DNA of 60,000 nt from Symsagittifera roscoffensis (Eukaryota; Xenacoelomorpha; Acoela; Convolutidae), in contig NC_087065.1 of NCBI RefSeq assembly GCF_963678635.1, positions 28,107,254-28,167,253 on the forward strand. The letters are read 5' to 3'. This document shows, piece after piece, positions 1 to 12,300 of the stretch (its first letter is position 1; the number at the start of each line of letters is the position of its first letter). A model generated the notes under the pieces. That model ran no database searches. It was given only the letters and a program-made list of their open reading frames with translations, and was not told where the DNA came from. The position numbers were made by a program, and so were the translations under genes.

Positions 1-613
1 TGTCTAAATTATTTATTAATAATTAATTACCCGGTTTGGCCTGTCATTGATAGCTATCGTTGATTCAGGATCCTTCATGGCTATTTTTTCAAAGCAACAA
101 TCATGGATAAATTATCCATGTTGAAACATTGAATCAAAGCTGTTAAAAGATTGTAACATTTCGAGTCGAAGTCTTGTTACGTGTCTTGTTTTCGGTAAAA
201 ACAGACATTGTCGCTTGAAATTGGCAAAAAACGATGAATCACGCCATTTTTTTGTGTTTGGTTCGCACGTATTGAATTAAACTCTACATACATAGAGCTT
301 ATGAATGATATAACAAAAATGCATGTGGCTGAAACTAAAAACCTATGAAACAAAAATAATAATTTTTAATTTTTTCTTTTGTAGCAAATTAGATTCCCTA
401 CGACTTCCAAAACATGAAAATAATGATTTTAAAAAAATTTCGATGTGTAGCAGGGGTATGATTTGTACCACCTGACTTTCTATCCCATCGTTTCAATCAA
501 AACTTTTAGCGGAACCAGCTGAACGATTTCGTAGATGAAGGTTCGATGAACCCGGGAGTTGAACCTACCCTCTGGCCCGACAGGAGATATAAAAAACCAA
601 GATACCTTAGGCT
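1..613. other. Non-coding AT-rich flank
   Basis: I see no gene here. The short open frames lack recognisable domains. The last eight bases (606-613, CTTAGGCT) are the left target-site duplication of the adjacent MITE. Confidence 0.5.
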
Positions 614-981
614 CAGATGCGGGATTTAGGGGGGCGGACGCCCTCTCCTCAGGGATTCGACCCCTTGCCGACCCAAAGGTCCCCCTTTTGTACTATTTTG
701 AGATATCCATTTTGGTGACGGAACCTAAAAGTTTTCTTAAAGCGCCTTCGGCGCCAATATATACTAAGTTTGAGGGGGAGCGCGCGCCAAAAAAAACGCG
801 ATTTTTTTTAACGTCAAAACTGTCCAAAAGAAGTGCTTTTTCAAAATTTTGCCTTCGGCGCACAAAATTTGGCCAAAACGGTCTTTTTACTGCTTTGCAA
901 AATCAATTTGGTCGTCTAAAAAAAGTAGCCTCGAGGCGGATCTAGGAGTTCCCCCTCGAGAAACTCCTAGATCCGCCCCTG
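614..981. mobile_element. hAT-type MITE, copy 1
   Basis: A 368-bp non-autonomous element flanked by a perfect 8-bp duplication, CTTAGGCT, at 606-613 and 982-989. The right end reads CTAGATCCGCCCCTG; the left end (CAGATGCGGGATTTAGG) is a mutated version of its complement. The inside holds a C-rich then G-rich block and the phrase GCGCCTTCGGCGCC, shared with the copies at 30.0 and 36.5 kb. An 8-bp duplication is the signature of hAT transposases. It has no coding capacity; the 128-codon frame across it is chance. Confidence 0.85.
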
Positions 982-989
982 CTTAGGCT

Positions 990-2246
990 AGTCCGAGTCA
1001 AAACACATGGTTCAGAAGAACAGTACCTGGTGCTTCCTGGAGAATAATCGATTACATTGGATTTTCATTATCTGTCTCTCTAAAATTATTTTTTGTGTCG
1101 ACCATTGAAAATGGGGAGGAACTTTGTATTCGGGTGTGTTTTAGGTTTTCCACGCAAAATCAGGTTCCACAAACAATCATCGGACTGCGTTGAGTGATAT
1201 ATTATATTTACGCCCTTTCAGTTGTGATTCAAACCACAATAAAAAAATTCCAAAAATTTTTCCAAGTGTCGAGAAAAACCGGTTTGAAATTTTTAATTTT
1301 TCGTCTTCATTCGAGCAAATAAAGCAAGCAATCAAGCTCACACCAGCTAAATTATGCCTATTTAAGACCGTAAAACCTAACTTTAAGCAATTAAAGCTGG
1401 TTTTTGGAGTTTTTTCGCTCCATTTGGGGAACCAAAAACTTCAAGAAATTCAAAAATTATTTGTTATTTAGTTTTTCTAGTCATTTTTCTACAAAATGTT
1501 TTGTCCAATTTGCTTATAATACTATGATTGTCTAATATGACTAAATTATTTTACTAAAGATTCGTTCCTAGGTACAAATTTTGAATATGCTTAACCGTTA
1601 AATCGTTTCATTATAGAGGGGTGGCAATTCAGTACTAGGTGCCAGGGGGAAGGGGAAGCTAGTTTAGGCAGGCAGATTAATTTAATATATTTGATACACA
1701 AACTTACCATTCAAGGGAATTCTAACCAAAAATTGACTGGTCATCTTGATCGTTTCTGGTTGTTCTCATATCCCTCGCAATCTCTTCAGCTTCTCCCCTG
1801 TAACAATAGGGGGATTTGTTACTTCGTTACTAGTTACAAATGTCAAAAATCACATGTGCTTTAACGTTGAATTGGTTCATTATAAGGTTGGCCATTCCAT
1901 ACTTGTAACAAAAAGGAGAAATAGTCAAAGAGATCCTTGAAATGATGAAACTATACTTTTGTTGAGTGTTTTCCCTTAGTTCAATAAAACTTGATGAAAT
2001 TACTCATTTTAAGCATTATATATTTGTTTTATTGGTAAATTGACAATTCTAGTATTATAATTGTTTCACTGATTAGCCTATAAAAGTCAATAATTTCAAT
2101 AATGTTTTTCTGATCTTGGACCTTTTGTGCTCTTATACCAACTTGTTATCCGCCTGAATGTATATTGAATGTTTGCACATAGAGGCAAAAATTCGCTTCG
2201 CAAACACATGTGATAAGACGACATAAAGCAGTTCTAGAAAGTGCAA
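990..2246. other. Non-coding stretch
   Basis: No gene recognised. A 93-codon open frame (1190-1471, non-ATG start) has no domain and a low-complexity composition, so I do not call it. AT-rich, with no clear repeat structure. Confidence 0.45.
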
Positions 2247-2395
2247 TAATTAAAATTAGAAATAAGCCTGGAATTAGTAATACTTCGGCTACTTCTGAGC
2301 TTCGCACCTGCGACCAAGATATTAAGAGTCTTAGATACTACCCACTCAGCCACGGAAGCTCAACATAAACCAAACACTAGCCACCACAAATAAAG
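2247..2395 (-). mobile_element. tRNA-derived SINE (family C), copy 1
   Basis: On the minus strand the segment from 2360 down reads like a tRNA: GCTTCCG, then a consensus-type A box TGGCTGAGTGG, then a B-box-like GGTGCGAAGCTC. The acceptor stem does not close, so it is not a functional tRNA. The downstream part (CCAGGCTTATTTCTAATTTT) and the upstream flank (ACTAGCCACC on the plus strand) recur at 25.28-25.43 kb in the same orientation, which identifies a dispersed family. Confidence 0.6.
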
Positions 2396-2534
2396 CAGAG
2401 AACAGATTCTATGCAATTTCCAAAACGTACAGTGAAATTTCCAATTAAGTGATCAATTTTAATGAACACTTTTATTTGTGAGCTAGATTAGAAAAAAAGA
2501 AATTTCGTAGTAACACTATGCTGAACGCAAGTCT

Positions 2535-4765
2535 AAATAATGTTCATATGAATGTATGTATGTTCGAATAGATGTATGTATTTTTGTATGTATGTATCTA
2601 GCTATGTATGTATGTATGTATGTTTGTATGTATGTGTGTATGTATGTATGTATGTATGTATGTATGTATGTATGTATGTATGTATGTATGTATGTATGTA
2701 TGTATGTATGTATGTATGTATGTATGTATGTATGTATGTATGTATGTATGTATGTATGTATGTATGTATGTATGTATTTATGTATATATGTATGTATATA
2801 AGTATGTAAGTATGTATGTATGTATGTATGTATGCATGTATGTATGTATGTTTGTATGTATGTATGTATGTATGTATATATGTATGTATGTATGTATGTA
2901 TGGATGTGTGGAGGAATGTTTGTTTGTACGTATATATGATGTTCTGAATGCATGTATATATGAATTTATGTATGTATGAAAGTACGTTTGGATGTCTGTA
3001 TGTAAATTTGTATAGTTTATATGAATTTTTATAAGAATGTTTATATATACCTTTGTATGTACGTATGATGATTATGTTAGGAATGTATGTAGGTATGAAC
3101 GCATGCAGTATGTATGTGTGTATGAATGTATGTATGTATGTATGAATATATGTATGTATGAACGTATGTATGTAAGGAAGTTTGTTTGAATGTGTGTATG
3201 TTTGTTTGTCTGAAAGTTTAATTGTTTGATTGAATGTGTGTATTTATGATCGTATGAGTGCATGCGCGTATGAATGTATGTATGTTTGTATGTATGAGTG
3301 TATGTATGTAAGTACATTTGTTTGTACGTTTGATTGCATGTATGTTTGTATTTAGGAAGTTATGTATGAATGAACGTATGTATGAATGCATGGATGTATG
3401 TATGTAGGTTTTAGTGAGGCATAAATGCATGTATTTTTGAATGTGTGTATATATTTCTTTGAATGTTTAATTGCATATATAAATGTATGTATGCATGAAT
3501 GAATAATTTCATATATGAATGTATGTATGTATGAACGTATGCATGTATGGATGTATGTACGTGCGTAATTTGTATGTATGTTTGTATGCAAATATGTATG
3601 TTCGTTTGCATGTTTTTATGAATGATTGTACGTATATTCGCATGTATGTATGTATGAATGTATTAATGTATTTCCTTAAGAGGGTATTATTGTAGTATGT
3701 TTACATATATGGATGATTGAATGAAAGTTTCATGTCTGTAAGATTGTATGTACGCTTGTATTTATGAATGTTTGAGTTTATTTGTATGAAGGTATGTATG
3801 TTTGTATGCATGTTTGTATGTAAATTTGAAAGTTGGTATATATGTTCGTTTATATATTTGTTTGAACGTTTGTGCGAATGTTTAGGTAAGTAAATTTGTA
3901 TGTATGTTTGTATGTATGTATAATTGTAAGTAGGAATATATGTATGTGTGTTTGAATTTATGTATGTTTGTGTATGTATGTTTGAGTTTGCGCGTATTTA
4001 TGAATATATGTATGTTTGTATGAATATATGCGTATGTTTGATTGTACGTATGGTTGTATATACGTTTTATGACAGATTGTACGTATGTGCGAATGTATGT
4101 AAGTATGAATGAATGAATATGTGTAGGAATGTATGTGCAAAAGTATTTATGTATGAAAATATGCATGCTTGATTATTTGTATAAATGAATGTATGTTTGT
4201 ACGAGTGTGTGTAAGTATGAATGTTTTAATGTATTTTTGTAAGAGTGTATTTTTGTAGTATGTTTGCTTTCATGGATGTATGAACGAAAGTTTTATGTAT
4301 GCAAGATTGTATGAACGCTTGTATGTATGAATGTTTGAACTTATTTGTCTGAATGTATGCATGTTTGTATTAATGTATGTATGTATGTTTGTATGCATGC
4401 TTGTATGTGGGTTTGCAGGTATATATGTTTGTATTTATGTTTGTTTGAATGTTTGTGCGCACGTTTAGGTAAGTAAATTTGTATGTATGTTAGTATGTAT
4501 ATATAATTGTATGTAGAAATCTTTGATAGTGAGTTTGATTTTATGAATTTTCGTGTACGTATGTTTGAATGTGTGAGTATTTATGAATGTATGTATGTTT
4601 GTATGCATATATGTGTATGTTTTGTTGTATGTATGGTTGTATATATGCGTGTATGCTTGTTTGAGTGTATATATGAATGTATAATTGTTTGTATGTTTGT
4701 GTAGGTATGTTTTAATGTGTATGAATGTATGAATAAACGTATGTATGTTTGAATATATGTTTACG
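2535..4765. repeat. (TATG)n microsatellite, 2.2 kb, degenerate
   Basis: A near-perfect ATGT/TATG tetranucleotide array fills about 2630-2780, with slightly broken runs to about 2925. It then decays into a TATG-like sequence to about 4765. Every long frame across it (Met-Tyr-Val-Cys or His-Thr-Tyr-Ile periodic proteins) is a translation of the repeat and is not a gene. Within the decayed part there is a longer-period duplication of about 570 bp. Confidence 0.95.
3650..4760. repeat. ~570-bp higher-order duplication within the tetranucleotide array
   Basis: Landmarks recur in order. A stretch around AGATTGTATG near 3740 recurs near 4303, and TTTAGGTAAGTAAATTTG at 3881 recurs at 4464. The spacing is about 565-583 bp. 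The decayed microsatellite was therefore copied as a block after it had begun to lose its simple period. Confidence 0.7.
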
Positions 4766-6679
4766 CCAGCGAGAGCATGTGTCTTGTGATTGGGAACAAA
4801 TTGTTTTTCCCGCAAACAATTTTTTTCCCATAACTATAAAAACTGCGGTTTAAGGGTAGAAGCGAACTCTTATTTTTTGTTAATTGGCTAAGGGCTGAAT
4901 ATATATAGGGAAAGACCCGCAAAATTTGGAGTTTTTTGCTTGTTAAAATTGGATTTCGATAGAGATCTGTTTTGGTGGATATTGATAACAGGACTGAACG
5001 ACATGATTCTCAAGAAAAGATTCGAATCTCGATTGCTTTCTTTTTTTTCATGCTTCATTATCTTTAGTTTGCTAGTTACTTAATCATTTTACGTAAAAAG
5101 TTTTAGTTTCTCCGCTTTCTTTTGAGCTGTGAGGAGTTACCAGCAAGAAACTCAAAAATCCCTTGTTTTCTCAGGTTTATCTTATCAGCGCATGGATTGC
5201 ATGTCTATAAGTTTGTATATAGTTGTAGATTTATGCCAAATTAAGTTTTACAGGTTAAAATTGCTAGCCTTCCTGGTAAAATTGTAGTCATACAATTCCT
5301 ATTTACTATAAATTGTTAGTCAAAAATTTCCCTTTTAAGATAAAATGCTGGTCATACAATTCTCATGTATGGTACTACATTATCAATATGAAACAATGCT
5401 AGTTATACAATTCTTTAAAATGTGAGAAAGCTTACCTTATAACTTTCATGCAACTTTTTAAATGTATGAAATGTATGGGCAATCTATGAGAATTGTATGA
5501 CTAGCGTTTTTGATCAACCCAAGCATGAGCCAATAGAAACGTCAGTCACAAATATTGTATGAACTCTACATGAATGGCTCACGGAATAAGAATTATAGAC
5601 ACAATCGGGCAACATCTACCCACATTACCGTCGGTTGCCTTGCCTAATTGTTTAGTTGTATCTTTAGTCTCAGATTAGTCAGCTATTTTTAGAACAATTT
5701 GAAGCAGCTGGATGATGGTCTTAGAGAAGCATTTGAAATGGCTATGAAATGCACGTATATTAAATGCATTCTACAATTATGAATTGCAACCCAATCAACT
5801 TAAATTTCAATTGTGATGCTACTCTGAAAAAAAAATTTCGGTAGCAGTCTTGTGAAAGTAACTTAACGAACGTTTTTGTTCCGACTTTCGACGAAAACGG
5901 AATATTTATGCTTAGTTTGGTTTATTTTTATTCAGTTATTTTTCAGCGATCCCATTGAAGATCTAAATCAAAACTAAAAAGACTTTTTTTAAATCCGATC
6001 ATTTTTTGCAAAGTTTAGAGAGTTTGGAAGTTGCAAATTTGGCTAACTTACTTCAATTTGACTAACTTCAATAAAAAAACCTAAATAAGGAACCAACTGT
6101 TCAATTCAATATTGAAGAGATCTTTCTTCTTCTTCTTCATACATCTGTTTAGACAAATTTGTTTCCAATTTCCTCATGACAAAAAAAAGCATTGAGTATT
6201 ATATTGATGTCAAAAAATCAGCAACATACTTTAGGTTATATTTTTTTTTCAGAAGAAAAAACAATAATATCGTGCACTAGTTTACTATATTTTAATTTCT
6301 ATTAGCTATTTCATAATTAATCAATTTTTTCAAGTAAAAATTTTCAAATTTTTTAACATTGATAAAATCAAAAATACCACCAAATATGCAAGCCAAAAAA
6401 TGTTCGAATAAACGGAAAAGAATTTTTGACGAGTTCAGAGTTCATCAGCGATCTTAATTTTATAAACTATCTATTGTTGTTTTTGTTTTTGATTATGGAA
6501 CCCCTTATAGTTAATATCTGGATAAAGATAGTTGTACATAGGGGAAAAATCAGAGCTAAAACAAGGTAATCAGAGTCGTAGCGAAAGAAAAAATAAGGAA
6601 TACGGTAAAGAGCAAGATAGGTGGGTAATAAAATAATCATAAAAAAAAATGATTTATAGGTCTCTCAAATTGTAATTTG
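4766..6679. other. Non-coding AT-rich stretch
   Basis: No gene is seen. It contains the inverted-repeat element listed at 5220-5515. The rest is AT-rich single-copy-looking sequence with poly-A and poly-T runs. Confidence 0.4.
5220..5515. mobile_element. Inverted-repeat element with TAGTCATACAATT motif
   Basis: The motif AATGCTGGTCATACAATTC (from 5344) is answered by an inverted copy at 5486-5510 (ATGAGAATTGTATGACTAGC). Further partial copies lie near 5280 and 5397. The same motif forms the arms of the perfect palindrome at 44207-44264. This suggests a fold-back or MITE family; no transposase and no clear target duplication are visible. Confidence 0.5.
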
Positions 6680-6755
6680 TCATAGTTCTTTAGTCTAATG
6701 TTAAAACGCTTGATTGCAGCTCCGGAAAAGGAGAATTCGCATCCCAGTCGGACTT
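6680..6755 (+). repeat. tRNA-like sequence, probable SINE head or tRNA pseudogene
   Basis: TAGTCTAATGTTAAAACGC resembles an A-box region, and GAATTCGCATCCC is a degraded B box about 50 bp later, followed by a T run at about 6757. The stems do not pair well enough for a functional tRNA. Confidence 0.35.
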
Positions 6756-6937
6756 TTTTTTCTAAAATTGTTTAATTAATTCATTCTTTATATATTATTG
6801 GTATAATATTTATTATGATTATCATCAATAACTACTTTCAAAACAAATATTGTTTGACTCTTCAGTTGCTCACGGCAGACTTAAAGCAGATCAACTGGTC
6901 TCATTATTTACCCTTTTCAAGTCGCTATCTATCTATT

Positions 6938-7125
6938 TGAGTTGGGACTGATGGTCTAACTCATAGAGTAGTTTCAGATAAGGTACACCGTCTGCTCGTC
7001 ACGCTATCTTATTTTCGGCCGGATAGATTCGTGCAACTTCTTAGTCTAATAGCGATCATAATCTTACTCTTATATCTCTTAGTCTCAATAGATCTAGAGT
7101 ATACTGGTTTGTTACGAGTTGGTCT
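6938..7125 (-). repeat. Partial 3' LTR of copy M
   Basis: These 188 bp match 21438-21625 of the other LTR with about ten differences. The end abutting the target duplication (TGAGTTGGGA) is preserved; the half next to the internal region (U3) is absent and replaced by sequence with no match in the 5' LTR. A 15-bp phrase, GGTGGGTTAGGCCAG, occurs twice, 50 bp apart, just past the break (from 7131 and 7181). Confidence 0.8.
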
Positions 7126-8496
7126 CATGCACGGTGGGTTAGGCCAGTTATTAAGCATGCTCAGGACTTCGTCTTCTTCTGGTGGGTTAGGCCAGGAGTG
7201 AGGGTTGATTTCATGCTGGTTTTTTATGGGGTCCTGTTTTGTTTTAACCTTTTGTGTCCTGTTTGTTTCTGGTTTTTTCCTTTACTTGTTTTAGTTGTGT
7301 TCTTTTCTCAAACATCAAATTGTTTGGTTTGGGTTTGTCTTTCGACTTTTTGGTGTTTTATGGTTTCTTTTTTAGACTTATCAGTAGTCTTCAAAAGTAT
7401 AAATTATCGGTTCTTTAAGCTGGTTTAAATTTGGTTACTGTGGGTTTTCTTTTCCTAGTCATGCTGTTAGTTTATGTTTCATGGTGTTTAGTAAGCTGCG
7501 TTGGTTAGTTGGGATTTTTGTATAATTCCTTTCCAACCGGATTAAAAGAAAGTCTGAAACGTGTTGTTATCAGTGAAATTTAAAATTTGAAATTATTATG
7601 CTAAGCATTTCGTCGTGGGCGAGCTGTGCGAGTGTGGATGGAATTTGTGTGCGGTTGATTCTTGAAAACGTTAACATTTGTATAAGTTTTTTGCTGAAAT
7701 TTGTATTTTTACTGCATTGTGGGGATTGAAATTATTAAATTGTTTTCAGTGTATTCAGATTTACTGCCTTGGGGAGAAGAATTTATAGATGAATTTACTG
7801 CTGTGGAGAAGAAATTTACTGCGTCATAATAATAGTTTATGAATAAAAAAGAGTTTGATTGTTGAAAAATTTATAATATAGAAAATAGTTTTCAATATTT
7901 ATTTCTGTTTTTCTGATTTCTTGATTGTAGATGATGGTGATCTAAAGACTAATGAAGAATCATTTATTAAAAAATGGTTAGTTTGTCTTGAATTTGTTAG
8001 TTATAAATCATTGCTGTGGTGAGTCTAAAAGGGTCTAGTTTACTTTTCTCTATTTCGTGATGTGTGTTATTTAGTGGTATACAAAGTGGATTTGTGAAAT
8101 AAAAAAATGATGTCCAGTGAAGTGTTGGGATTAGTACATGCTCATCGACATATTTAGGTTCTTCAGTGTGGGGGTTGGAATGGCTAGTGGTATACTGGTG
8201 GAAGAGGGGTAGGGAAGTTTGGAGAAAGGTTGGGGTATTAATGTGGTCAGGGTGGTTTACATAATCGCGGGCTGTTCCGGGTTTGGAGGGGAACGTATGA
8301 TTGGGGAATTTTCTTTTAAATGTTATATTAGTTGTGGATGATGAATGGGTTGATGTAGAGGATTGATCTTAAGAAGGGTTATAAACGGAAGAGGGTGTAG
8401 GGGTTGGTGGGTTTGATGATTTTATATTTGATGATAATTGGTGAATAGTTAGGGTGTGAGGATGTTGTATTTGCTGTTGAAGTGTTATGAGGTTAT
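7126..8496 (-). other. 3' region of copy M, no gene recognised
   Basis: GT-rich on the plus strand, so CA-rich in the element's sense. It lies between the envelope-like gene and the 3' LTR remnant. I see no domain in either strand. The 76-codon frame at 7198-7428 on the plus strand is antisense to the element and unconvincing. Confidence 0.4.
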
Positions 8497-8898
8497 CTAG
8501 CTCTTGTGAAATTTTTGTGGTTTCTGGGAATCGTTGTTGGAATGATTATTGGCAAAGGGGGAGTATGTTGAGGTTACTTGGGAAATATGAGAAATGGACG
8601 AGTAAGAATTATTTGTGGACTGGGGGTGAAAAGGTCGAAAGGGAGATTGGGAAAATCCTGGTGGGTTGGGTTCGGAGTTGGCAAATTCGTCTGGGGTTTC
8701 GATGTCGGAGTTATTAAAATGGGAAATTGTATTAAATATGGTGACGTCTGAATTAGTGTCAGAATCCATGCCGGATGATGTGTTAACATGGGGTGATTCA
8801 GGTGGCGGGAAAGCAAAAAGCGGAATGATGGGAATTGGGTTTCGGAGGTTGGCTGGGTGGGGAATGGAACGTTGAAGGGATCCAACTTGTCGGCTCAT
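8497..8898 (-). CDS. 133-codon Ser/Pro/Asn-rich ORF after the envelope-like gene
   Basis: Its ATG (8898-8896) overlaps the TGA (8897-8895) of the preceding frame as ATGA, the same junction used twice in the plus-strand copy. The product is hydrophilic and rich in Ser, Asn, Pro and His, with no membrane segment or known domain. It may be a separate small accessory gene or, if the TGA is a decay mutation or frameshift, the cytoplasmic tail of the envelope protein. The equivalent region of copy P lies beyond the window, so conservation cannot be judged. Confidence 0.45.
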   Translation of the reverse strand: MSRQVGSLQRSIPHPANLRNPIPIIPLFAFPPPESPHVNTSSGMDSDTNSDVTIFNTISHFNNSDIETPDEFANSEPNPPGFSQSPFRPFHPQSTNNSYSSISHISQVTSTYSPFANNHSNNDSQKPQKFHKS

Positions 8899-9359
8899 CG
8901 TGGGCTACAAAAATGATTGTTCTGAGATTGAAAATTTGTGGCTTGTGGTTGTTCGATTGTTTGTTCATACGTATCATCATTTTGAGGTTGTTGTGTTACA
9001 ATGTGTTGAATTGGACTTTGTAAATGATTTGGTCTTGAATTTGCGATGTTTACTAGTGCTAAGTTTCTGAAATTTCGTGGTACTAGTGATAGTGGATGGT
9101 TACGATTTAAACCTAGTAGTCGTAGTGCTGTAGGTGATGTATTTGTGTTATTGTGTGATTCGTCATATGTGTTTGGTGTAGTTGATAATTTTGTATTGTT
9201 TTCTTTAATTTGTCCATCTAAAAATAATTTATTTATAGAAGTGGAAAATATTCCAAAAAATCCTGCAAAAAGTATGCTTGCTGCGCTTGCTTGTCTATTG
9301 ACTTGTGTGTGGATTGCGCATGTGTTATAAATGCTTTTTAATAAAGAAAAAAAATACAA
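8895..9359 (-). pseudogene. Envelope-like gene, C-terminal membrane-anchor part
   Basis: An open stretch of about 154 codons with a non-ATG beginning, so it is the tail of a longer broken frame. A hydrophobic segment near residues 27-45 (Ala/Ile/Leu/Phe/Gly-rich, ending before Asn-Lys) looks like a transmembrane anchor. It is followed by a long polar Asn/Gln/Pro-rich tail. Position after the ectodomain fragments and before the 3' LTR fits the anchor and tail of a retroviral-type envelope glycoprotein. Confidence 0.5.
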
Positions 9360-12300
9360 TAAAATTAAACATTGCGTATAATATAGTCAATCTTTCTAAG
9401 ATGTAATATGGCCATCCTAGAAAGGCTAAAACTTCGTTTTTGAGAGTAACAAAACTAAAAATATTGATTGGTGATATATCTTGTGGTCGGTATTTTTCGC
9501 CGTTTAAGTAAATATAATCTTTTATATCTTTAAAATATCCGCTGTAATCTTAAGCGTAAATATCTGAAAATCCTGCTGTTTCTGCTAGTTTTCGTAAGTT
9601 TTGATCTTTTGACTGTCGTTGTATAGTGTCCAATTTTATAAGTAGTTCTTGAAATTGTTGTGTACGTATGTGGTGTTGTAGTTCTGATGTAGAATAGATA
9701 CCTATCGATTGTAAATCGATATTCGGGTTTCGGGCTATAGCTCTAATGCTTTCGGGTGAAAATTTCTTATTGGTGGCATTAATGTTGGGTATGGTGTAAG
9801 TAAATAGTAATTATCTTCATCGGGATTTAATTGTACAACGTTGTGGCTATTTTCTGTGATCAACATGGTACTGCTGTATCCTAAAAATATGTTTGTCTTG
9901 AGAGTGTATCAACAAAATATACTTTATTTTTGTAGAATATGGGGATTCTTTTGTAACATCGTTTATCTTCAAAAACGTATAAAGGTGATACTTTTTTGGT
10001 ACAAGTGTAATACCATAAAATGTTTCCTTCATAATCAATGAAATTTGATCTGTTTTCGGATAATAAACAACCTGCATATGGTATTTTTAGAACAGCTAGT
10101 GCTAGTGACTGTAGAGCTTGTGTTCTTTCGAGTTCACATAATTGGTGTAGTGTTTCTAATTCTGAAAGTGAAATTTCTTGAAAAATTCTGCTTAATGTGT
10201 AGTCTAGTCTCATATCTAAATGTATATCATAATGATTTGCGCCAAAATGTGTGCGGTTCATAAGTGATAGTTCTTGTAATTGTGTACTATCTGTGTCTTG
10301 TTGTTTTAGTTTTCCACCGATTTGTCCTATATTTTTCTGAAAAATTACTGAAATGTAAGAATTTTCGTCGGTAAGTGAATGAGATGTGGCCATTGGGTTT
10401 ACAATTAGATGTCCTGTATTCCTTTCGAAACCATTTTCGTATTCGAAAAGATTTTTTGAATACTGTGTTTTTTAATTTGGCTTGTTGTATTTGCATGCAA
10501 GTTGTTTCTGGGTATATTTGAAATTCTGTTAGTTTATTTTCTATATTGTGGATGTTTTTAAATTTATTGTTATTAGATCTAATTTGGTCGGGATTGAATT
10601 CTTCAAATGGAATTGATTAAATAAATAATTTTTGGTGATTTTTAATTGTTCTAGCGTATAATTTTGCTACTTGGAAAACTGTGCAGGTTTCTTCGGGAAA
10701 TCATAAAATGGTTGCTTGTGTCCGTGTTGTAGGATCGCAATATCCTTGGTCATTTTTGCAAAGGAAGTCAAATTCCTTGTTAAGGAATTGTGTCGTCTTT
10801 CAAGTCTCGTGTAAGTTGTACTTTTTCGAGTTGTATTCTCCAATCAAAAAACATTATTTCTTGATATCCTTTATTTTTGTGTCTGCTTTGCAATTCGAGT
10901 GGTTATGCATTCCTATATGTTGTATCCAATGTTTATCATGTAGATCGTATGTTAATCTTCCGTGTGCTTCATGGAAGGGAAATTTTGTATCTAGTCTTAT
11001 GTGACCTTGGTGTTTTTCAAATTCTGCTTGATGTGCTAAGTCTGGGAAAACTTGAAAATTTACAAGTTTTCTATTTGTGCCTTGGTTTGGTGTTAAGTTT
11101 AGTCGCTTTAGTTCAATTTTATAGTCTTGAGGGCTGAGATCTAGTAATCTTTCAATATTACTTTGGAAGAAGGATTCGTGGTCTAATCAGTTTTTATTTC
11201 CGCTTGAAACTTGTGAACAATGTACTTTCACAAGTCTCGTGTAAGTTGTACTTTTTCGAGTTGTATTTTCCAATCAAAAAACATTATTTCTTGATATCCT
11301 TTATTTTTGTGTCTGCTTTGCAATTCGAGGGGTTATACATTCCTATATGTTGTATCCAATGTTTATCATGTAGATCGTATGTTAATCTTCCGTGTGCTTC
11401 ATGGAAGGGAAATTTTGTATCTAGTCTTATGTGACCTTGGTGTTTTTAAAATTCTGCTTGATGTGCTAAGTCTGGAAAAACTTGAAAATTTACAAGTTTT
11501 CTATTTGTGCCTTAATTTGGTGTTAAATTTAGTCGCTTTAGTTCGTTTTTACAGTCTTGAGGGCTGAGATCTAGTAATCTTTCAATATTACTTTGGAAGA
11601 AGGATTCGTGGTCTAATCAGTTTTTATTTCCGCTTGAAACTTGTGAACAATGTACTTTCTCTTCAGAAAATGTTGCTATAAATTTGTATCCTGTTAGTGT
11701 TGTTGCTCGGGATTTTTAGTATAGTTTACCTACTATATTTGTTGTTTCTTTAGCTTGTGGTTCGGATTCACATTGTGTGACTTGATTTATAGCATATTTG
11801 TGTATTGTTTTTTGTTCGTTTTCTTCACAATCGTAGTGTGTTACTAATAAATCTTGGGGTCCTGTGCGAGGAGAGGGATTTTGATGTGGTTCGGAAAAAA
11901 ATGAGAAAAAGGAGGTAGTTAAATGTGATTAAATTTAGAATATACATGTGTATGACAATCCTGAGTATGGATTATAAAAGGTTATGTATCCGATTGTCTT
12001 TTTTGTATATCTATCGTATTTATATATTATTTCTGTTGTTATAAATGGGGGAGGTAAAGGTTGAGCTGTTATATTTGGAGGGTCTTATGGAAATGGATGT
12101 TGAACAATGTTATTTAATCTTACTGTAGGTTCGAATTTTAATAAGAGACTGCTTTGTTGTAGTCTTTGGATATTATGTTCTTGTATATCTTTATTAATAT
12201 CGTGTCGATATTGTAATCTATGTACTGCCCAGTTTTAAAACCTATTAATTTCCTGATGTTGACCAAATAATGGTGGGGGTGCTACGAATGTATTCCAATC

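Noticed and set aside
559-945. 128-codon open frame
   Set aside because: It has a non-ATG start and lies almost wholly inside the MITE at 614-981; the same sequence in other copies is not open.
2292-2360. Functional tRNA gene on the minus strand
   Set aside because: The A box is good, but the acceptor and T stems do not pair and the segment recurs with a SINE body at 25.3 kb.
2516-4815. Many overlapping long frames with Tyr/His/Thr or Tyr/Val/Cys/Met periodic proteins
   Set aside because: They are translations of a TATG tetranucleotide repeat in all frames and both strands, not genes.
8487-9330. Plus-strand frames of 62-94 codons
   Set aside because: Antisense to the envelope-tail frames; no ribosomal or domain evidence, and composition mirrors the minus-strand coding pattern.
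10681-11567. Plus-strand frames of 86-107 codons, seemingly a duplicated gene
   Set aside because: They are antisense to the envelope-like gene and occur twice only because the underlying 430 bp is duplicated.
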